In this document: positions 1 through 11,938 of the stretch, one piece after another
Layout of the letters: the number at the start of each line of letters is the position of its first letter
Position numbering within the stretch: the stretch's first letter is position 1
Source of the DNA: Cryptomeria japonica
Lineage: Eukaryota; Streptophyta; Pinopsida; Cupressales; Cupressaceae
Direction: 5' to 3'
NCBI RefSeq assembly: GCF_030272615.1
Contig: NC_081406.1
Location: 142,137,299 to 142,201,298, forward strand
Length of the DNA: 64,000 bases
Notes under the pieces: generated by a model
What the model was told of the DNA's origin: nothing
The model's input: the letters and a program-made list of their open reading frames with translations, nothing else
The model's database searches: none
Made by a program: the position numbers and the translations under genes

Positions 1-830
1 TATAAATTGAGGTTGCGAGCTCTCTTTTGGGGTATGCTTGGATGAGATTAATGTTATGCTGTTGGATTTCGTAGAGATCTGATTATTGGGCTTGGAGGAC
101 GGAATCCCTCTTTGCTAGCATTCTCTTCGCTGTTGAAAGACACAGTCAAGAGGATTAATGGTGTTTTCATTCAGGAAACACATTGGGCTTCATCTGGTGC
201 TTTCGCATGAATTTTTTACAAAGGTTTGAAACTGCAGATTCGAAGATAGTGATTTTGCTACAATACCGCGTGAATAGTGTTTTTGCTGCAGTACTGTGTG
301 AATAGTGTTTTGCTACAGTACCAAGTGAATAGTGTTTTTGCTACAGTATCACGTGAATAGTGTTTTACTACAGTACCGCATGAATAGTGTTTTTGCTACA
401 GTGTCGCATGAATAGTGTTTTTGCTACAGTGCCCCGTGAATAGTAAAAATGCTATAGTGCCATGAATAGTGCTGCTATGGTGCATGAACAATGTTGGTAT
501 GAAGTTTACTTGTTTTTCCTGCTGATTAGAAGTTTGGAAGGCTACCATTACATCTACAGACCACTACAACATTCAATTACAGGTTTTTTTAATCATATTT
601 TCATAACTAAGCATTGTAATTGTTGAATACAAACCTGAATAATTGTCATGTGCACATTTATATTGCAAATCAGTATTTAACAACAAATAAGAAGTTTCGG
701 GTTTTGCATATATTGTTGTATGTTTGTCAAGTGTTTGATAAAATGCCATGTTGATTATTAAGCAATTTAATTGATATCATATAGTAGTTTGCAAGTCTCT
801 TTCAAAATGAAAATAGGGGTGGTCATTGCA
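1..830 (+). repeat. Left LTR of Gypsy-A (3' part of LTR only)
   Basis: Aligns base for base with 13525-14341 of the right LTR. It ends CA at 829-830, directly before the primer-binding site. The missing first part (about 480 bp by comparison) lies left of the window. It contains the 28-bp tandem repeat described separately. Confidence 0.93.
247..480 (+). repeat. 28-bp tandem repeat inside left LTR of Gypsy-A
   Basis: About eight imperfect copies of a 25-28 bp unit built on GAATAGTGTTTTTGCTACAG followed by a variable ACCGCGT-like end. The last copies are degenerate (GAATAGTAAAAATGC). The right LTR carries about seven copies, so the repeat has changed copy number since insertion. Confidence 0.85.
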
Positions 831-831
831 G

Positions 832-842
832 TGGTATCAGAG
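832..842 (+). other. Primer-binding site of Gypsy-A (initiator tRNA-Met type)
   Basis: TGGTATCAGAG one base after the LTR end is the standard plant primer-binding site complementary to the 3' end of initiator tRNA-Met. It fixes the LTR boundary and the plus orientation. Confidence 0.9.
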
Positions 843-983
843 GTATAAGTCCTGCCATCCTGTGGAGGTCTTACAAAGACTTTGGAATAGCCGAATAGAG
901 GGAAAAGTGTTTGACGAAATATCAAAACATTAAAATTAGAAATTAATGAATTAAAAAAACATGCTAAGCATGTATGTTTAAGC

Positions 984-2480
984 ATGCAACAGGGGCCTTA
1001 TAACTTCTGCCATACCAAAGCAAGACAAAACAGAAATTTGAACTCACAGAGCGAGCAATCTAGTTCATCCGTGCAGGTGGACATAGAATCCAGTCATACA
1101 GACATAAAGGAGATATTCTTTGATCAGGACAGCAGTATGGGTGACCGAGATGATAGGAATACCGATCCAGATCAGGGGGAGGTAATGTTTAGACAGTTAC
1201 TGGGTACGTTAGAGCAAGGGCAGCTTATGCAGCAGGAGCAGAATAGGCGAATGGACATGATGTTGCAGCTTATGGCTAGACAGATGGGCGTCAATATTAA
1301 TCCAGGTGATGCCAACAATGGAAACAATAACAATGGGGGAAGCGATAACAATAGGGGCAATGATAAAAATGGAGGCCGAGGCAACAACAATGGCCCTGAG
1401 AATAACATTAATGGTAATAATGGACATGGCAACAATGGGAATGAGGCGGATAACTTTAGACACGTTGCACGCCCAGCTCGAACAGCGAGCTCGAGACCTC
1501 TTCTACCCACCTTCCCAACTAGGGATCTGGTTCAACCAGTGAACAAACCGCAGATTACTGAGTTACAGGGTCAATTCAGGAGGGACTGGGAGGCTAGTGG
1601 ACCCGAGTTTCAGGCAGATATTTCTCTCAGAGATTATATGGACTTGAGGATGAGACATATGCCTAGAGCAAGAGGGAGGAATCAGAATTTTGAGCTGAGA
1701 AAGAAAGTTGGAAAACTTTCCTTGCCTTATTATGATGCTTCAGGGAAGATGACCGCACGAGCTTGGGTGCAGAAGGTAGATACATACTTGCAGCTAAATC
1801 CTATGCCTGAGGAGGAGGCTATCAAGTATGCGGCTATGCATTTGGACGGCGTTGCGCATGAATGGTGGCATCATGGCATGGTGACTCTGGGGCATAATTA
1901 GATTACATCCTATGAGGAATTCACAGAAAGATTGATTGAGAGATTTGACACTAGGGATCCCGAGTTACATTTCAAGGAGCTAGCACAATTAAAACAGTCA
2001 AGTTTTGTGGATGCTTACATCGCCGAGTTTCAGCGTTTGTCTATACTTGTTACTGATATCTCTCCTAGGAGATTGGTGGTGTTATTTTGTGATGGGCTTG
2101 CTGATCCATTACATGGTTGGGTGAAGGGACATGATCCACTCACCTTAGCAGAAGCAACTAAAAAGGCACGAGATTTAGCCCCTTCGGTATACAAAGGAAA
2201 ATACCATTCAACAGATTCTTCCTACCACAAGGACAAAGACAAAAAACCATTTCAGAAAGAGTATAACAAACCCAAAGAAGGATCAAAAGGACTAGACAGT
2301 GAAACCTTGAATGAACTTCAAAAGAAGAAACTGTGCTTCCAGTGTAGAGAGCCTTGGGACTTATCTCATAAATGCCCTCTCAAGGCTAAGGCAAATCAAA
2401 TGGAGTATTTTTCAGCAGAGGAGTCAGAGTCAGAGGGGGAGGATCAGCACTCCGACTCAGATGAGGGTAACACGATAGAG
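984..2480 (+). pseudogene. Gypsy-A gag (nucleocapsid polyprotein), one in-frame stop
   Basis: Capsid-nucleocapsid precursor that would package the element RNA. The frame opens at the ATG at 984 shortly after the primer-binding site. A low-complexity Asn/Gly linker spans about residues 110-155. The capsid core includes the motif HEWWHHGMVTL near residue 297, also present in the minus-strand relative Gypsy-B. A TAG at 1899-1901 interrupts it; the paralogue has Gln here, so CAG to TAG is the likely change. The frame continues unchanged to a zinc knuckle near 2335-2378 (CFQC, then HKC) of the CX2CX7HXC form seen in related plant gag proteins, then an acidic linker to about 2480. Gag and pol form one frame, so the boundary given is approximate. 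Confidence 0.88.
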
Positions 2481-4754
2481 GAGAGCAGCATTCCTAAGGA
2501 TGATAGATCGTTGGCACGCTTGACAGAGGCCCAAAAGGCAATCACATTTAAGGTCAAGGGTACTATCCAGGGGCAGAAAGTGATATCTCTCATTGACACT
2601 GGGGCTACACATAACTTTATAGATACACAGTTGGTAGCCAGGAGAGGCTTACAGACAGAGGAGCATGATGGTTTTAGAGTCATGGTGGCTAATGGCCAAA
2701 AGCTATTATGTACTCAGAAGGTTTCAAATCTTCACATTAGATTTGGAGATGGCTATGAGTTGAAGGATGATTTCTATGTTGTGGACATGGGAGATTACGA
2801 CGTCATCCTCGGTATGACATGGAGGGCATCGCTGGTTGAGTTCACTTTCAACCTAGCGAAGTTGGAAATGAGGTTTCAACATGAGGGTAGGACTGTTGTA
2901 CTCAGGGGACTTTCAGATGGGAGTTGCAGGGTAGTCTCTTTGAGGAGAATGGAGAGACTTTTTCAGCATAATGACATAGAGTGGGCAACAGAGTGCTTAG
3001 TTATGTCATCTTCACCGGAGCCTCGGGTGAAGAGTCATCCACCAGATATACAGGAGATTCTTGACAGACATGCCAAGGTATTCAGTGATATTCCTCATGG
3101 GGTTCCTCCTGATAGGGGTGTAGAGCATGTTATTGAGCTCGAGGAGGGAGCCAAACCAATGATGATCACTCCTTATCATCATCCTAAGAAACACAAGGAT
3201 GAGATAGAGAAGGCAATTAAGGAGTTGTTGGAGATGGGGCACATTAGGCCTAGCAAAAGCCCATTTGCTTCAGCAGTAGTACTGGTGAAGAAGGATGGGA
3301 CGATGTGCATCTGCATCGATTACAGGGCACTGAATAAGAAAACAATTAAAAACAGGTATCCCATTCCTAGGATTGATGAGCTGATTGATGAGTTGCATGG
3401 GGCATGCTTCTTCACCAAAATTGATTTGCGATCTGGATACCATCAGATCAGGATGAGAGCAGAGGACATTGAGAAAACAGCCTTCCGATGTCACTATGGC
3501 CACTTTGAGTTTATGGTTATGCCATTTGGACTAACCAGTGCACCCGCTACATTTCAAAGTTGTATGAACCAGGTATTCAGGGAGCAGTCGAGGAGATTTG
3601 TCTTGATCTTCTTTGATGACATCTTGGTCTTCAGTAAGACCTAGGAGGAACATTCACAACATTTGGAGGAGGTATTATCTATCCTAGAGAGAGAGTCTTT
3701 GTATGCCAAGGAGTCTAAGTGTGAGGTTGGTATGACAGAATTACTATACCTTGGGCATATTATTAGTGCGGATAGAGTTCGAGTAGACCCTGAAAAGATT
3801 AAAGCTATAGTTGATTGGCCTACTCCTACGAACCTCACATAGCTTAAGGGATTCTTTGGTCTTTGCGGATTTTACAGAAGGTTTGTTAAGGGTTTTTCAC
3901 AAACGGCAACGCCTTTGACAGATCTCACCAAGAAGGGGGCCTTCGTGTGGACAGGGGCAGCACAGAGGTGTTTTGAGCATTTCAAGCAAGTAATGTCTTC
4001 ATGTCCAGTTCTAGCTCTACCAGATTTCACGAAGCCTTTTCAGCTTCATTGTGATGCATCGGGTGATGGGATTGGAGCAGTATTGATGCAGGAGAAGCAT
4101 CCCATTGCATTCGAGAGTAGGAAGCTCCGAGGAGTTGAGAGGAGTTAATCTGTCTATGACCGGGAGATGTTGGCCATAATGCATGCATTGGCCAAATTCC
4201 GATCATACTTAGTAAGTGGACAGTTTGTGATCAAAACTGATCACAATAGCATAAAATATTTCATGAGCCAGCGTGATCTTAATGACAGGCAGCAAAAATG
4301 GATCACTAAATTGCAACCTTATGATTTTGACATAGAGTTTGTCAAAGGGAAGAAGAATGTGGTGGCCGATGCTTTATCTAGGAGACCGCATGTTTGCGCT
4401 CTAGTTGAGATTTCAGGGGATTGGAGAGATCGGATTATAGCAGAGTATGCAGGGGATACTTGGGCTTCTGGGATAGTTGCAAGTACCATACAGGATGATA
4501 GGTATATGGTGTTGGATGGGTTGATCAGATTTCAGGATAGGATTTATTTGATTCCTACATCACTGTTCAAGGGGGGAATTTTAAGGGCATTCCATGATGC
4601 GCCTACAGCTGGACATCCGAGGATCTTCAAAATTTACAGGCAGATCCGTGAAAGGTTTACTTGGAGGGGACTTAAGGATGATGTGTAGAGATATGTGAAG
4701 GAGTGTGCAGTATGTCAGCAGAATAAGGGAGAGCACACTTTCCCTGCAGGGTTG
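2481..4754 (+). pseudogene. Gypsy-A pol, 5' part: protease, reverse transcriptase, RNase H, integrase N-terminus
   Basis: Continues the gag frame. Aspartic protease active site [12 protein letters not shown] is near 2590-2625. Reverse transcriptase spans about 3050-3860, with [23 protein letters not shown] and the catalytic motif FFDDIL near 3610. RNase H covers about 3990-4400 and keeps its acidic residues in HCDAS, DREML, KTDHN and VADALS. The integrase zinc-binding region follows, and the sequence is cut at 4754 by G1. In-frame stops lie at 3642-3644 (TAG), 3840-3842 (TAG), 4146-4148 (TAA) and 4686-4688 (TAG). There is no frameshift, so decay here has been by substitution. The protein cannot be made as one chain. 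Confidence 0.92.
4750..4754. other. Target-site duplication of G1, left copy (GGTTG)
   Basis: GGTTG here and at 11934-11938 flank G1 exactly. Removing G1 and one copy brings the pol codons back into one frame across the junction. The residues either side match the usual start of the integrase core. Confidence 0.93.
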
Positions 4755-4802
4755 TGTTGACGTGTATTTTATACACAATCATACACAGAATAAAATACCC
4801 AA

Positions 4803-4826
4803 AGGCATCTTATCCTCTCTTGAATA
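4803..4826 (-). other. Conserved 3'-terminal box of the G family (G1 copy)
   Basis: Read on the minus strand this is a TCAAGAGAGGATAAG-like motif followed by GGTATTTTATT-type sequence, 50-70 bp before the element end. Equivalent boxes lie at 24163-24203 (G2), 56210-56250 (G4), 56605-56645 (G6) and, reversed, near 42770-42785 (G3). Function unknown. Confidence 0.6.
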
Positions 4827-5607
4827 AAGTCGCTAACTGCTGAAGATTCGCAAAAAGGATCAGTTAGGATGACTCCAATGTTCTTTTTGGTAGGGTCTCT
4901 ACGTGTGGATAAGCACCAGTGGTCGTTGTGATTTGCTGTGTCCTCAAGGGGCCTTACGTTACCGAAGATTTTGCTAAACTAAAGAAGCTTTTCAAAAAAT
5001 AACAAAAGGATAGGGTTTTTACAAGAGCTCTAATCTAGTCTAACCCTAAGAATGACTTCATGTGGAGAAGACTTGGCAAGATTCTACCAACTTCAATTTT
5101 GCCATAAAATAACAACTCAATTGAAATTGATGCGATCTTCTAAGGTAACAAATGATTTTTTTTCAATACATCAAAGATCAAAGACACTGCCACGAAGGTA
5201 CATATCGAAGATACAACAATGATTGAAGGTTAAGTGATTCAAGTATTCTCCAGTTGACCACGCAAGGCGTTCCTACAATCAGCAAGAAGCTAGTGGTTTG
5301 GAAAGCGAATCCTACCAAAGATCAAGTCCAACACTTTGTCCTTCGAATTAACACACTACTTTGATTGAGAATGATTCAAGAAAATTGAACAACCATGAAG
5401 ATAACCAAGAAAATTGCAACAAAACACCATAACTTAAATATTTCATTGATTTCAAAGTCATCATGTACAACAATTGTTTGAATTCTTTCCTCAAAGCTCA
5501 ATCTTGCTACAAAAGTAAATTGCTTCTAAACTCTAAACTCTCTAATACATCAATAATCTAATCTTCTTCTTACATCTAATTCTTATGAAAATGAAATGAA
5601 ATGAGGG

Positions 5608-5615
5608 TATAAATA
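5608..5615 (-). promoter_or_regulatory. TATA-like box of G1
   Basis: TATTTATA on the minus strand lies between the end of the long frame and the 3' end. G2 (23365), G4 (55494) and G6 (52785) have TATA boxes at nearly the same distance from their 3' ends (about 800-870 bp). This suggests a promoter reading out of the element, as in the U3/R boundary of an LTR. Confidence 0.5.
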
Positions 5616-5809
5616 GCATCCTCAATTACAATGAATGGTCCAGATCAAAAAAGCAGATGAACGGTCAAGATCATGACACCTAAACCCTAATTAGGGTTTG
5701 TTACAAAAGTTCCCCTTTTATTGCACAACATTAAATGCATAGCCAATTATTAAATTTGGCACGAAAATCTAGGAGACATAAACCAATGACAACTAAGGTG
5801 CCATGTCAT

Positions 5810-8800
5810 CTATAACAACCTCTCATCTAGAATCTTATTCCCTTTCCAATTCTCTTTTTTAGCATATGCAATGAATCTTGACACGATTCCTTCGATCTCA
5901 GCAATTGGAATCTCAGGAAGATTCTTCATTCTTTCTTCCAAGTGGATGACCTGATCAAATGCATCTAGAAGAGCTGCGTCCCATGTAAGTTCAAGTTCTT
6001 TAGTCTTTTCAATCAGGAGCATGGTAGCAAACATCTGGTCCTGTTGCTCATCTGTGATATTAGCGTCCTTGCAAAAGATGACCTTGATTCTATCCTCCAA
6101 TTCCTGCAAATCCACATCTGTCTCAACTTCGATCCTCCTGCCAAGAATGGTACGTAGTACCTCAAATACTCTGTCCTGGATCGGGTTGATCACCTCCTCA
6201 ACATGGCTACATCTAGTACTGATGTCCTCAAAGAGAACTTCCTTCATCTGGAGTAAGGTTGACCATTGAAGCAAACTATGAGGTCCTCCATCCATGATCT
6301 TTTCCTGTGCTAAGACCTTCCTCGATGTTTGTCTGATTACTTTCAAGACAGGAATGATAACCTCTTTGGTATGAGCAAAAGCAGCTACTGTTATCATCAA
6401 GTTGTGGATAATCTCAAGAACCTGAATAGCCCTATGAATAGTCTTCATCATCCTTGTTACAAATTCTACGGCAACTGTATGAGATTTGTCCATCCAAGTA
6501 CTCATACGCTGGACCATACTCCTGAATCTCTCTGCCTCACCAATTGATTGAAGGGGAAGTGCCTGTATGGGTGATCTTGTTGGATCCTGACGTCCTAAAG
6601 GTTGATTGAGATGGCTGAAATATGTTCTCCATGCACCAACCTCTCTCTCAAGCTTCCTATTCTTCTCCATTTCTTCCCTAAGTTTGTCTTTCAAGGCCTC
6701 AAATGAATCGGTGGCATCATCAAGTGTCTGCTCGGCTGTGGATGGACCTAGCTCAAATGTCTCTATATCATATTCCTCTGCTAAGATCTCACCTTCATAC
6801 TTGTCCACTGCCGGTGTAGCTATCTGCAACTTTCTGGATCCAGTTTCATCTCTAATCATCTTGGACATCTTGGTAGCCTTCCTCTTTTCTGTCACTTCCT
6901 GGGAATGTCCGACAAGGCTCTCCAAGTCAATTACATTGTCTTCGTCCTCAATCACGATCACCTTAGTTAATCTTTCCTTCAACCAATCTGGGATGGCAGA
7001 TCTTGTCTCTTTAACCTGTATTTCCTTGGGCAATTCTTCTTCTCTGGTAGGAGATGTTACTTCATTATCTTCCCCATCTTCATGCAACTCTTTGTCTTGA
7101 AGAGATCCACCTGTTGCCTGTCCTTCTTTATCATTCTGTACCATTGACTCCATAGAATCTTCCACTTCAAGTGTCCTTTTCTCAGGTCGAGAAGATGTGC
7201 CGGATGAACGATCTCGGTTGGCCCCTTGCTTCTTCTTGGAAGATTCTCTTTTTTCAGGTCTCTCTTTCCTCTTCGAGCCTCTAGGATGGAGATCGCCTTC
7301 ACTTGCACTTCGAAGGTTGCCTTCATTTGTATTTCTGGGATTAGGATTACCTTCGCTTACACCAGCTCCACCTTCGGCTGGTTTCTCTTCCAAAGTGAAA
7401 GTCATAGCTATGCCTTGCTCTCTCAACTTCTGATGCTGCACATCAACCCATCTGCGAGTACAAGACAAGACTGGAGCCATCAAAGCATCTAGATCCACGA
7501 CCTCTGGCTCATTCCAATCTAACCTTACTGATTTGCTTTCTCGGTCATAGAATGACTGGAGATGTCTGCCACTGTCCTGTGCTTGGTCGGCCACTCTGTA
7601 AATCTTGCATTTCCTGATGAAATCCAAAGGCAATCTAGAATGCATCTTTCTTTTCACTTCAAGATCGTCTAAGAGATTCATCATAAAATCTTCTATCTGA
7701 AATTCATGCTTAAACTTCCTACTGACTGTCTCCTCTATATATCCATGTGGATCAAAGCTTTCTCTCAAAGCAATGGATAAAAAAGAAAACAAAGCTAACT
7801 CCTTCTCTGCGTAAAGCATTATGACATACCTCAACTGAATTGCCTAAGATGATAGGTACAGGAACTCCACTTCCATGTCTGTGTCTGAATGCCTTCGCAT
7901 AAGCTGCCAACTGTCTTGTTACCTCAAGTAACACTATTCTGTCTGTCGGATATCTCGGCAACATGTATGGAGGTGAAGGACATCTATGAACTCTAATATA
8001 AGTAAACTTCGGAAATTGGATAAACCAAGCACCGTACCTCTTTACTAGTTCCTGTGCATTCTGTGATAATCTGTTGTGAATCCCACCTTGCAACGTCCTC
8101 ATGATGTTCATCGTGAAGGTATCATTAACTAACTTGTAGTTGCTTCCTGGCGGATGATGCAAGTGGACATAGGAATCACAAACTCTGACCTCGCCGAGTC
8201 CTCTTCCAATCACTCCTCTGTGAGGTAGTCCTGCGTACTCAAAGCTCCTAATCAAAGCATATATGACGTATGAACTCATGTGGAAGGACTTGGTAGCTTT
8301 TAGTCTCCTCAACTGTACGTCCAAGCAATGGCTAATCATCCTAGCCCAATGAATTGTTCCTTTACCCTGAACTATCACCTGGATAAAGTAGAACATCCAC
8401 CTTTCAAAGTAGAAGGCTTGAGGGGCTCCTATAACTTGGTTGAGCATTGTAATCAAATCTCTGTACTCCTCCTGGAAATCAATCCTATGTGGTGTGTTCG
8501 GGATCTTGCTCAGGCGAGGACGACTCTTGAGTAACCAGTTCTTGTTGATGATGCTTAGGCAAGCATCTGGATCATCTTCGTACATGGACCTGGCTCCTTC
8601 GATGCTCTTGTATATCATATCCCTGTGCTCTGGAAGATGGAAAGCCTCACTTATAGCTTCCTCTGAAAGATAAGCTAAAGTGTTTCCTTCCTTGGACACG
8701 ATTGTTCTGGATTGAGGATCATAATGACGAGCACACTCGATCATCAACTCATGGCACTGAACTGCTGGAGGGAAGCCGGCCGCCTTAATGATGCCACTTT

Positions 8801-8999
8801 CAATTATTCTCCGGGCGACAGGTGATGGCTTACCAATGTAGGGGACCTCTCGAAACTTCTTCGTGCTGAAGTTGCCCAAGTTGGTATCTCCAATGTTGCT
8901 CCATTTAGACACGATCTTGGTCTCCACTTCTTCGGTCTTTTGATCTTCCTTCATGAGAGCTGGACGACTGGTGGATGCTCCCGCCTTCGGGGTCGCCAT
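5810..8999 (-). pseudogene. G1-encoded conserved protein of unknown function, one frameshift
   Basis: I do not recognise this protein. It starts MATPKAG at 8999, two bases after a splice-acceptor-like TGTTGTGTAG, and ends at 5810. The N-terminal 390 residues are most conserved among copies: KWSNIGDTNLG, ESGIIKAAGFPP, ARHYDP, and PRYPTDRIVLLEV near residue 365. A basic stretch (KRKERPEKRESSKKKQ) resembling a nuclear localisation signal follows an Ala/Gly/Asn-rich linker. A charged segment (EEMEKNRKLEREV) may form a coiled coil. Near 7800 the frame shifts. Compared with the single frame of G2, G1 lacks 11 bases just after the codons for EVCHNA. Both halves otherwise align throughout, so the protein was under constraint before decay. 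No catalytic motif of a known transposase, polymerase or protease is visible. Confidence 0.75.
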
Positions 9000-9017
9000 A
9001 CCTACACAACATTTCAT

Positions 9018-9845
9018 AATAAGTAACTAGATATTGCAATGCATAACATAGATTAGATTAAAGATTAGGAAACTTCATGATAAGTCTTTGAGTTATCATT
9101 TCCTAAAAACGATTGAGCTACTGGAATTCAAAATTTCAAAATTCAAAATTTTGAAGCTATGACGATCAAAATTCAAAAATTCAAGGGATCCTCGCCATAC
9201 CTCACTTGAGAGTTTAACTCTAAAATGCAAAAATGAAGAAAATCGCCTAGGCAAAACTCGAAATTTGGTGACTTCAACGTGATCTCTCTCAAGCTAGCAA
9301 CTTCGCCACCTTTGGGGGTCTTTGACGTGATCTTGGCAAGTTCGCTCAACTCCAACTAAACTCGCACTTCCTTTCAATGAAATTCGCACTTCTCCTTTAT
9401 GAAATTCGCTTCTTGTAAATACAAATCGCACACCTCTTTGTCTTCTCCAAATCGCATATGAATGAAGGTGAAATGATAATGTGAAAATGAAAATTTTCAC
9501 CCTCCTTTTATAAGCGCTCACCTCTCATTTACCTCTAGGCCGACTATGCCAAAAAAAAAGAAATTAAAATGATTTTTAAATAAATAACAAGGGCCGACTT
9601 TTATAAAATATTTAAATCCAAGTGCTCCAATTTGATTTTTATTTAAAATAATAATTAATTGATTTAATGCCTTTGCAATTAATTAATTCGATTTTTAAAA
9701 TAGGCAAAATTAATTAATTAAATATCCAAGCGCAATTTTTAAATGCTATCAATTTGATTTATCGATTTTTTTCTAGCATTTAATAAAATTTAAAAAAAAT
9801 TGTTTTAGCGCCAAAAATTAGGAGAAGGGAAAGATACAAACCCCA
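9018..9845. other. AT-rich spacer of G1 between gene and hairpin array
   Basis: Noncoding in both frames checked. 9550-9810 is very AT-rich with runs of A and T. The part nearest the gene (9200-9480) has several GAAATTCGC-type words, the same TTCGC core seen in the arrays. It would be the leader upstream of the G1 gene on the minus strand. Confidence 0.5.
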
Positions 9846-11480
9846 TCGCTCTGGTCCCTGGGAGAGGGACAGGAGCGAATTTCATTTTGGCCTTGATTCT
9901 TGTGCTTTCGACATTCAAAACCATCATCTTCACGTTGAAACTGGCATATTTGTAAGGAATTTCGAACTTGATTAACTTGGTTTTGTGGATGAGTGCCTTT
10001 TATGACCATTATCGCCCTGGTCCCTTGGTGAGGGACAGGAGCGAACTTTATGTTTTCTCCTGTCCTTTGCATCTTCGATCCTCAATCTTCATCATGAGGG
10101 AGAAACAATGTTAGTCTTTCGTTCCATGCTTGTTTCACTTGTCTTTAACAAGACATTTTGATGTTTAAATGGATTATCGCCCTGGTCCCTTGGTGAGGGA
10201 CAGGAGCGAACTTTATGCTCTAGCCAACATTTGCTATCTTTCAACCTTCGCTTCTTGTTCATTGCCTTCCAAACGATATCCTTGATCTTGTGTATCCTTG
10301 CCTTGTTATGATTTTGAAGGAAAATGAATGATCTTGTGAAAATCGCCCTGGTCCCTGACTGAGGGACAGGAGCGATGTTGTCTCCTTGGCCCAATTGATC
10401 ACCTTTTGACGTTTGATTTCTTGGCATATCATCTTCTCAAGATCACTTTGACCCTGTGCAACCTTGTACAACCTTGACTTGGCGTGATTTTTTAAGGATT
10501 TGGCTAGTATGATAAATATCGCCCTGGTCCCTGACTGAGGGACAGAAGCGAATTTGGGCATCCTGGGCTCAACCTTGTTTGTATCATCTTGCAATCACTT
10601 TCACCATGTAGAATGGGGTCCTTTGATCCCTCTTGGACACTTGAAACTTGATTAACCTTCAAAACCCAAGCCTTTATAGAAATTCCGCTCTGGTCCCTGA
10701 CTGAGGGACGGGAGCTACACTGAATTTCGCCCTGGTCCCTGACTGAGGGATAGGAGCGAATTTGGGCATTTGGTGCAGTTCTTTCAATTTTAGCGGTCCT
10801 TGTAACTTTGTTCTTCGTTGAGACGCTTCAAAACGTCCTTGTCTTCATGTATCCTGACTTGGAGTGGTTTATACTTTGAGTGAAAGGCAAGATAATCATC
10901 ATTTCGCCCTGGTCCCTGGCTGAGGGACAGGACCAAATTTTCATGTGCAAGCTCAATTACACTTTGCCAACCCCAAAATTTATCCTCAACGATCTTGTTG
11001 TGCATCCCTTCATTCATCCAAGGCTTGGAATTCATTCTAACTTGGCAAGAAATTGACCTAAGGCAAAAATCGCTCTGGTCCCTGACTGAGGGACAGGAGC
11101 GCCTAGGCCAATTTGAGTCTCCTATTGATGTCTTGTAATCTTCAATTTGTATTCAACGGGTTCATTTCACCCTCCTTTCTTGCTTCAAACTCAAAACTTG
11201 CTCAATCTTCACCCAAATTTTGCCCTATGAGGAATTTCGCTTTGGTCCCTGGGAGAGGGACGGGAGCTAGACTGAATTTCGCCCTGGTCCCTGACTGAGG
11301 GACAGGAGCGAACTTTGCATTTTTGGTCCGTTTTCCTTCACGAAGGCACTTAAAGTTATATTCAATTGATAAAACATATCTCCTTTGATCTCTTCAAATC
11401 GTCAAGTTGTTCAAATCCTGCAAGGACAAGGCAATGTTTGATTTTGAGCTCCGGTCCTTCACTGAGGGACAGGAGCGATT
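9846..11480 (-). repeat. G1 hairpin array, about 12 units at about 166-bp spacing
   Basis: Twelve inverted repeats, near 9846, 10012, 10178, 10343, 10519, 10683, 10726, 10903, 11069, 11236, 11279 and 11449. In element orientation each reads TTCGCTC-CT-GTCCCT, a loop of about 5 bases, then AGGGAC-CA-GGGCGAA. This gives an inner stem of 6 pairs and an outer stem of about 7, with one T-G pair. Spacing is mostly 163-177 bp, with two tight doublets 43 bp apart (10683/10726 and 11236/11279). The spacers between stems are much less conserved than the stems. Confidence 0.88.
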
Positions 11481-11886
11481 TTGCTCCTACAGGCCAAAAT
11501 ATCATGATTTCGGGATTACAATCACTTCACAAGGCAAAAACAAGACCTTTCCAATACCCGGGATCAAATATCAAAATTTTCAAAATTTGGTCAAAATCAC
11601 TCAATTGGACAAAATTCGCAATTTCATCATTCACACTTGACAAATTTAGACTCTTCATTCAAAATTCCAATTGAAAATAGACCAACTCACTTAGACTCTG
11701 GCAAACTCACTTTATTCAAAATTGCATCCTACGAAAGGAAGCTTGAAAAAAACTCTCAAGATTGACTGGACTTTGGCCTGAAAACGACAAAATAGAAACC
11801 CTAAGGCTTGACCCTAAATCCAGACAACTGACAAACTACCAAAACCCTAAAAAGCAGAGAAAAAGAACAGGCAAAACGAGCAAAAA

Positions 11887-11933
11887 GAAGGGGCCCCCAT
11901 TTGCATGGGGCGATGTGTGAAATGGTCACAACA
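11887..11933 (-). other. 5'-terminal double hairpin of G1
   Basis: On the minus strand, TGTGA-CCATT-TCACA is followed by CCCCAT-GCAA-ATGGGG, directly at the element end. The same two-stem layout occurs at the 5' ends of G2, G3, G4, G5 and G7 with different but complementary arms. Confidence 0.8.
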
Positions 11934-11938
11934 GGTTG

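Larger units (their letters stand above)
4755..11933 (-). mobile_element. G1: 7.2-kb TG...CA element with an unknown gene and hairpin array
   Basis: In its own (minus) orientation it starts TGTTGTGACC at 11933 and ends CGTCAACA at 4755. It sits inside Gypsy-A pol with a perfect 5-bp duplication. Internal order: 5' double hairpin, hairpin array (11480-9846), AT-rich spacer, 1,070-codon frame (8999-5810), then a TATA-like box at 5608-5615 about 855 bp before the 3' end. No reverse transcriptase, integrase or second LTR is present. TG...CA ends and a 5-bp duplication are what a retroviral-type integrase leaves. The simplest reading is a giant solo LTR or a non-autonomous element mobilised in trans. 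It shares both ends, gene and layout with G2. Confidence 0.85.

Noticed and set aside
1172-1542. Frames on both strands overlapping the Asn/Gly-rich part of Gypsy-A gag
   Set aside because: Low-complexity shadows of the real gag frame.
9818-11298. Open frames with repeated LVPGRGTGA / SLSQGPGR words in the G1 array
   Set aside because: Same cause: translation of the hairpin repeat.
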